Below are positions 5,770 to 8,743 of a DNA stretch of 8,743 bases, one piece after another. The position numbers were made by a program, and so were the translations under genes. The notes under the pieces were generated by a model. That model worked only from the letters and a program-made list of their open reading frames with translations, was not told the DNA's origin and did no database searches. The stretch lies in the NCBI GenBank assembly GCA_012515515.1, contig JAAYYE010000014.1, positions 1 through 8,743 on the forward strand, in the 5' to 3' direction. The stretch's first letter is position 1, and the number at the start of each line of letters is the position of its first letter. The stretch is from Minisyncoccota bacterium. GTDB lineage: Bacteria > Patescibacteria > Microgenomatia > UBA1400 > PJMF01.

Positions 5770-7155
5770 CTATTGTAAAAGATTTTCTAATCTTAGTCTA
5801 GTATGTTGTTTTTTGGCAAAACGATGAGCCTCATCTCGTAAATGGCCAATTAAATGCAGGACAGGATGATTTTTTGGCAAATTAATCATAATGGTTTGCC
5901 ACTTTTTATTTGTAGCCGTAACATCTTGATTGATTAAAATTAAGCGATCAGGATTTTTGACCAAGGATATGATGGGACAATTAAACAATTGTCTTTGGCG
6001 CCAAACCTGATTAGCGCTGCGTAATTGACCCTTGCCTCCGTCAATGACAATTAAGTCTGGCCTACCCCACTCGGGATGTTGCTGCCGACGCAGCAGCGCT
6101 TCTTGCAACATAGCGTAATCATTGGCTTGACCCGATTGACGGATTTTAAAAAACTTGTATTCAGCTTTTTCAGGATAAGCATCAATAAAACAAACCATGG
6201 ACACAGTGGCCTGTTTACCTTGAAGATTACTCACATCATAGGCTTCAATCCGATGAAAAAGGTATTTTAGGTCAACTATGCCCTCTTGGTGCATGATATG
6301 GCGCAAATGAACCAGTGCCTCTTGTTCATGTTGCCTCGTCAAATTAGGTAAAATTAAATCAGGTTGCAATTGATATTTTTTTTGTGTCACTTCAGCAATT
6401 AAGTCTATTTTTTCTTTGAGTTTTTGGGCTAGTTCAAATTTTTCTTCTTTGGCCTCTTGGGTCATTTCTTGTTTGAGTTCTTTAATTAAACTTTTGTTTT
6501 GCCCGCGTAAAAATAAAATTAGTTGGCGAATATTTTCTTGGTAAGCTTCTGGACTAATTTTGTGGCAACAAGCCCCAGGACAGAGCTCTAAATGATAATA
6601 GAGACAAGCCTGATTATCTTTTTTATTCCTTTTATTGCACCAAGGAAAAATTGGTCTGACTATTTTTAGTAGTTCATCAACTTTATAACTACTAGCAAAA
6701 GGCCCTAAAATCGCTAAAGATTGTTGATAGCTTTTTTTTCTTAAATCTGTTTTTCTGAGACGCAAGATCCGCGGATAGCTTTCTTTGGTAAAAAACAAAT
6801 AAAGTTTTGATTTGTCGTCTTTGAGTAAACTATTGTAAAAGGGTTGGTGGGCTCGAATTAACTCTGCCTCAATCAGTAGAGCTTGAAGTTCGCTGGCTAG
6901 GACTTGAACCCTGATCGTCGTGGCTTTCCGGACTAATTGTTTGATTTTCGCTGAGAGCTGATGATAATGAGTGTAGCTCTTGATCCTTTTCTTCAGATTT
7001 TTGGCCTTGCCGACGTAAAGCACTTGCGATTTTTCGTCCAAGAAGGAATAAACTCCCGGCTCCGAGGGCAAGGAGGACAAATCCGCCGACCACAAGAATG
7101 ATTCTTCTTGGATCTTGGATGCTGATTTTTCCCAAAGTTTTGACTGTGAGTTCAT
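5770..7155 (-). CDS. uvrC: UvrC excinuclease subunit, lacking the C-terminal helix-hairpin-helix domain
   Basis: UvrC makes both incisions in nucleotide excision repair with UvrA and UvrB. From ATG 7155 it has 461 residues, against roughly 600 in typical UvrC. An in-frame GTG at 7173 would add six. Domains in order: GIY-YIG nuclease (EPGVY at 32-36, YVGKAKNLKKRIKSY at 47-61, ELQALLIEAELIR at 89-101); a Cys cluster, C173, C184, C192 and C196, whose 11-8-4 spacing resembles the Fe-S cysteines reported in E. coli UvrC; a UVR-type helix pair (~225-255) for UvrB binding; and the RNase H-like 5'-nuclease with all four catalytic positions kept (D307 in YDVSN, D346 in NDYAML, D372 in VIDGG, H444 in DEAHRFA). 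The protein stops 17 residues after that His, so the (HhH)2 DNA-binding domain is absent. Its first 287 bases overlap the transglutaminase gene in the +1 frame. Identity is firm; the exact start is less so. Confidence 0.95.
   Translation of the reverse strand: MNSQSKLWEKSASKIQEESFLWSADLSSLPSEPGVYSFLDEKSQVLYVGKAKNLKKRIKSYTHYHQLSAKIKQLVRKATTIRVQVLASELQALLIEAELIRAHQPFYNSLLKDDKSKLYLFFTKESYPRILRLRKTDLRKKSYQQSLAILGPFASSYKVDELLKIVRPIFPWCNKRNKKDNQACLYYHLELCPGACCHKISPEAYQENIRQLILFLRGQNKSLIKELKQEMTQEAKEEKFELAQKLKEKIDLIAEVTQKKYQLQPDLILPNLTRQHEQEALVHLRHIMHQEGIVDLKYLFHRIEAYDVSNLQGKQATVSMVCFIDAYPEKAEYKFFKIRQSGQANDYAMLQEALLRRQQHPEWGRPDLIVIDGGKGQLRSANQVWRQRQLFNCPIISLVKNPDRLILINQDVTATNKKWQTIMINLPKNHPVLHLIGHLRDEAHRFAKKQHTRLRLENLLQ
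6869..7155 (-). other. 287-base out-of-frame overlap: transglutaminase anchor/tail over UvrC GIY-YIG domain
   Basis: Both genes are on the minus strand, with uvrC in the +1 frame relative to the upstream gene. One frame gives the UvrC nuclease core from before PGVY to ALLI. The other gives the only membrane helix visible in the transglutaminase protein (IILVVGGFVLLALGAGSLFL) with its basic stop-transfer RRQ and a Ser/Glu-rich tail. Base composition is visibly richer in G+C than the flanks (42 of 80 bases in 7021-7100 by hand count), and uvrC codons here (TCG, CCC, GGA, CCG) differ from those in the rest of the gene. This is as expected where two frames constrain one sequence. Confidence 0.8.
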
Positions 7156-8743
7156 GATTAAAAATTTCTCCACTTTTTAATTGGACATTGAGATTTAGTG
7201 TGCTTTCTTTGGTCACCAAACCTGTCTTATTATAAACGCTAAGTGGCATATTTATTTCTTGAAAGGGAGCAATAGATTTTGGCCAATCATCGCCCGTTTG
7301 AACACTGATATTTTCTCCCTCAGCCTTGATTTTTGCAAAATACCAAACTCGGCCAGTGGGATTTTTAATTAGCAAATTATATTTACCTGGAATAGCGAGC
7401 TTTAAGTATTTTTTTGCACTGAGCTCAAATGTAATTTCTGGACTAATATCAGGAAATTCATTCTGACTAAAATCTACAAAAATCTTTTTTTCTTGAGCTT
7501 GCATGTCGGTTTGATAGGAACCAGCTGGATAAGGTAAAACACTTGAAACGCCATTAATAGCAAAAGTAATATGATTGAGATCAAATTTTGAAAAGTAATC
7601 AATGCCCCCAGTAGTTTTTTGCCAAGTCGGATCTATTTCTTGCCAATTGTTAGTTTCCGGATTATAAAAGGCTGGCCAGGCGTGCAAAACATCGCCGACG
7701 ACACTAATTGGTTTTAATTCTTCATTACTACTGTGAGCATAACCAACAATTCTTTTAGCAGGAATTTGTTTAATACGTGCGAGAGTGACAAATAAATCAG
7801 TAAATTCTTGACAAGTAGCCAGTGAGCGATTTTCTTCTAAAAAGCTTGCAGCAGCACCCAAGCGGTAAAATTGATTGTTGAGGTTTTCTTCTGTGTAGTT
7901 AAGGGTATCGACCACAAATTGGTTAAGCTCGCTAGCAGAATTAAGCTCTAAAACAGCCTTTTGTAATTCGCTGTTATCGCTTTCCCAAAATTTTTGGGCA
8001 GTTAAATGACTGGGTAATACTGGGGCTGGCAATATGTTTGGATCAGCTTCTAGTAGTAATTGAACTTGAGCTAATAATTCGACTTTCAGGGTGTTGTTGG
8101 CTGACACCTCGTAAGTAGCAATAAAATTACCATCAGCATCAACTTTAATTGTTTGAGGAAGCGGATCTAGCTGGTGATAAAAAACTTTTTGATTGGGTGT
8201 TTCTGGAGGTAAAGTCACTTGGCTTAAGGCATTTTGATTATTGGGATTATCCAGATAATAAGTAAGTTTTAGATCAAATAACTGTTGTTTGCCAAAAATA
8301 GCACTAATTCCTTGACCCTGTAAACTGTCATAATGAAAAGTATCGAAATCACCAGCTTGCTTCAGAGTAAAATTACTAGGATTAATCCTGCTCACTGGCC
8401 CAAAAATATTTGGCACTAAGAGATCGAGCTGATATTGTTCATATTGCTGTGGATCAGCCAAGGCTGGAATATTAACTTCTAAAATTTTGCCACTGATAGT
8501 AGCGACATCGCCGTCTAAATAACTAATGACTAATTCTCGACTTTTATTTTCTCCCAAAATTTCTTCAGCAAAAGTTACTCCAATGCTAGTTTGACCAGTA
8601 AGTTTATTAATTTGAGGCTCGATCACAGAGCCATTGTCAGTAACGCGAATATTTTCTAAATTGGTCGAGCTGACAATGATGCCGTATTTGCTAATAAAAT
8701 ATTCTGGACTTAAATTACGAATCGTAAATTTTTGCGTGACCAG
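6869..8743 (-). CDS. Membrane-anchored extracytoplasmic transglutaminase-like protein (5' partial)
   Basis: The frame is open to the right edge of the window, giving 624 visible residues; the GTG at 8626 is very probably an internal Val, since the 39 codons upstream read as the same beta-rich style of protein. The N-terminal ~240 residues are beta-strand-rich and not recognised. A transglutaminase-like (papain-fold) core follows, with a full triad: Cys in LATCQEFTDLFVTLARIKQIP (codon 7811-7813), His in VLHAWPAFYNP (7682-7684), and Asp in WQEIDPTW (7631-7633). Another beta-rich region comes next (~7190-7560), then one C-terminal membrane helix (about 7040-7102), a basic RRQ and a short charged tail ending in TGA. 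The topology implies an external enzyme domain with a cytoplasmic tail, and a signal peptide should lie beyond the window. Such domains cleave or transfer peptide bonds; the substrate is unknown. Its last 287 bases overlap uvrC. Confidence 0.88.
   Translation of the reverse strand: MVTQKFTIRNLSPEYFISKYGIIVSSTNLENIRVTDNGSVIEPQINKLTGQTSIGVTFAEEILGENKSRELVISYLDGDVATISGKILEVNIPALADPQQYEQYQLDLLVPNIFGPVSRINPSNFTLKQAGDFDTFHYDSLQGQGISAIFGKQQLFDLKLTYYLDNPNNQNALSQVTLPPETPNQKVFYHQLDPLPQTIKVDADGNFIATYEVSANNTLKVELLAQVQLLLEADPNILPAPVLPSHLTAQKFWESDNSELQKAVLELNSASELNQFVVDTLNYTEENLNNQFYRLGAAASFLEENRSLATCQEFTDLFVTLARIKQIPAKRIVGYAHSSNEELKPISVVGDVLHAWPAFYNPETNNWQEIDPTWQKTTGGIDYFSKFDLNHITFAINGVSSVLPYPAGSYQTDMQAQEKKIFVDFSQNEFPDISPEITFELSAKKYLKLAIPGKYNLLIKNPTGRVWYFAKIKAEGENISVQTGDDWPKSIAPFQEINMPLSVYNKTGLVTKESTLNLNVQLKSGEIFNHELTVKTLGKISIQDPRRIILVVGGFVLLALGAGSLFLLGRKIASALRRQGQKSEEKDQELHSLSSALSENQTISPESHDDQGSSPSQRTSSSTD
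7168..7171 (-). promoter_or_regulatory. Possible uvrC ribosome binding site inside the upstream gene
   Basis: GGAG on the transcript ends 12 bases before the ATG at 7155, a little long but usable. The same bases overlap the alternative GTG start at 7173, which therefore cannot use this site. This favours ATG 7155 as the uvrC start. A later TTG start is possible in principle, but the PGVY motif needs residues before it. Confidence 0.35.

Noticed and set aside
6076..6270. 64-codon + strand frame within uvrC
   Set aside because: Antisense to the RNase H-like domain, whose catalytic motifs explain the sequence.
6869..7173. Programmed frameshift producing a transglutaminase-UvrC fusion
   Set aside because: The frames could be joined by a +1 shift, but no slippery site is evident, a candidate start with a GGAG site exists for uvrC, and fusing a DNA-repair enzyme to an external domain makes no topological sense.
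1..8743. Alternative genetic code (UGA as Gly) or CRISPR/mobile element content
   Set aside because: TGA closes mnmA and the transglutaminase gene at sensible positions and does not interrupt conserved domains. No spaced direct repeats, terminal inverted repeats or transposase sequence was seen.

Overview
The window looks like a piece of a small, AT-rich bacterial genome, most likely a candidate phyla radiation (Patescibacteria/CPR) organism. This is inferred from the gene types and compact layout, not from a marker gene. The grounds are single-pass or multi-pass envelope proteins of CPR-like style, very tight gene packing, a shortened UvrC, and the combination of a RimK-type ATP-grasp ligase with a 7TM transglutaminase-family protein and a DUF1704 peptidase. 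UGA is used as a normal stop (mnmA and the transglutaminase gene end in TGA), so this is not a UGA-glycine lineage such as SR1 or Gracilibacteria. There is no gene-free stretch longer than about 40 bases, and I see no RNA gene, CRISPR array or insertion sequence.

Layout. On the left, one + strand gene (3-956, 5' end outside the window) encodes a membrane protein with an extracytoplasmic carboxypeptidase-regulatory-like domain, two membrane helices and a charged tail containing 12-residue tandem repeats. It converges on, and overlaps by 44 bases, the end of a long minus-strand gene array. Read in transcription order (right to left) that array is: a membrane-anchored transglutaminase-like protein (5' end outside the window), uvrC, a 4-TM PF04020 'phage holin family' membrane protein, a 7TM transglutaminase-family membrane protein, a RimK-like ATP-grasp ligase fused to a retropepsin-like domain, a DUF1704 HExxxH metallopeptidase, and mnmA. 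Junctions are -287, +40, +16, +8, -8 and +1 bases, so the seven genes are probably one operon or two overlapping transcripts.

How the genes may work together. The core (7TM protein, ATP-grasp/retropepsin, DUF1704) resembles predicted peptide-tagging or amidoligase systems: an ATP-grasp enzyme joins an amino acid to a peptide or protein, and peptidases remove it. In this copy the retropepsin-like domain carries Asn in place of the catalytic Asp, while the DUF1704 peptidase keeps its full metal site. The 7TM protein lacks the usual inactive transglutaminase ectodomain, while the first gene of the array supplies an external transglutaminase domain with an intact Cys-His-Asp triad. uvrC (DNA repair) and mnmA (tRNA thiolation) are housekeeping passengers.

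The most striking feature is the 287-base same-strand overlap between the transglutaminase gene and uvrC. The whole core of the UvrC GIY-YIG nuclease domain is encoded in the +1 frame over the membrane anchor and cytoplasmic tail of the transglutaminase protein.
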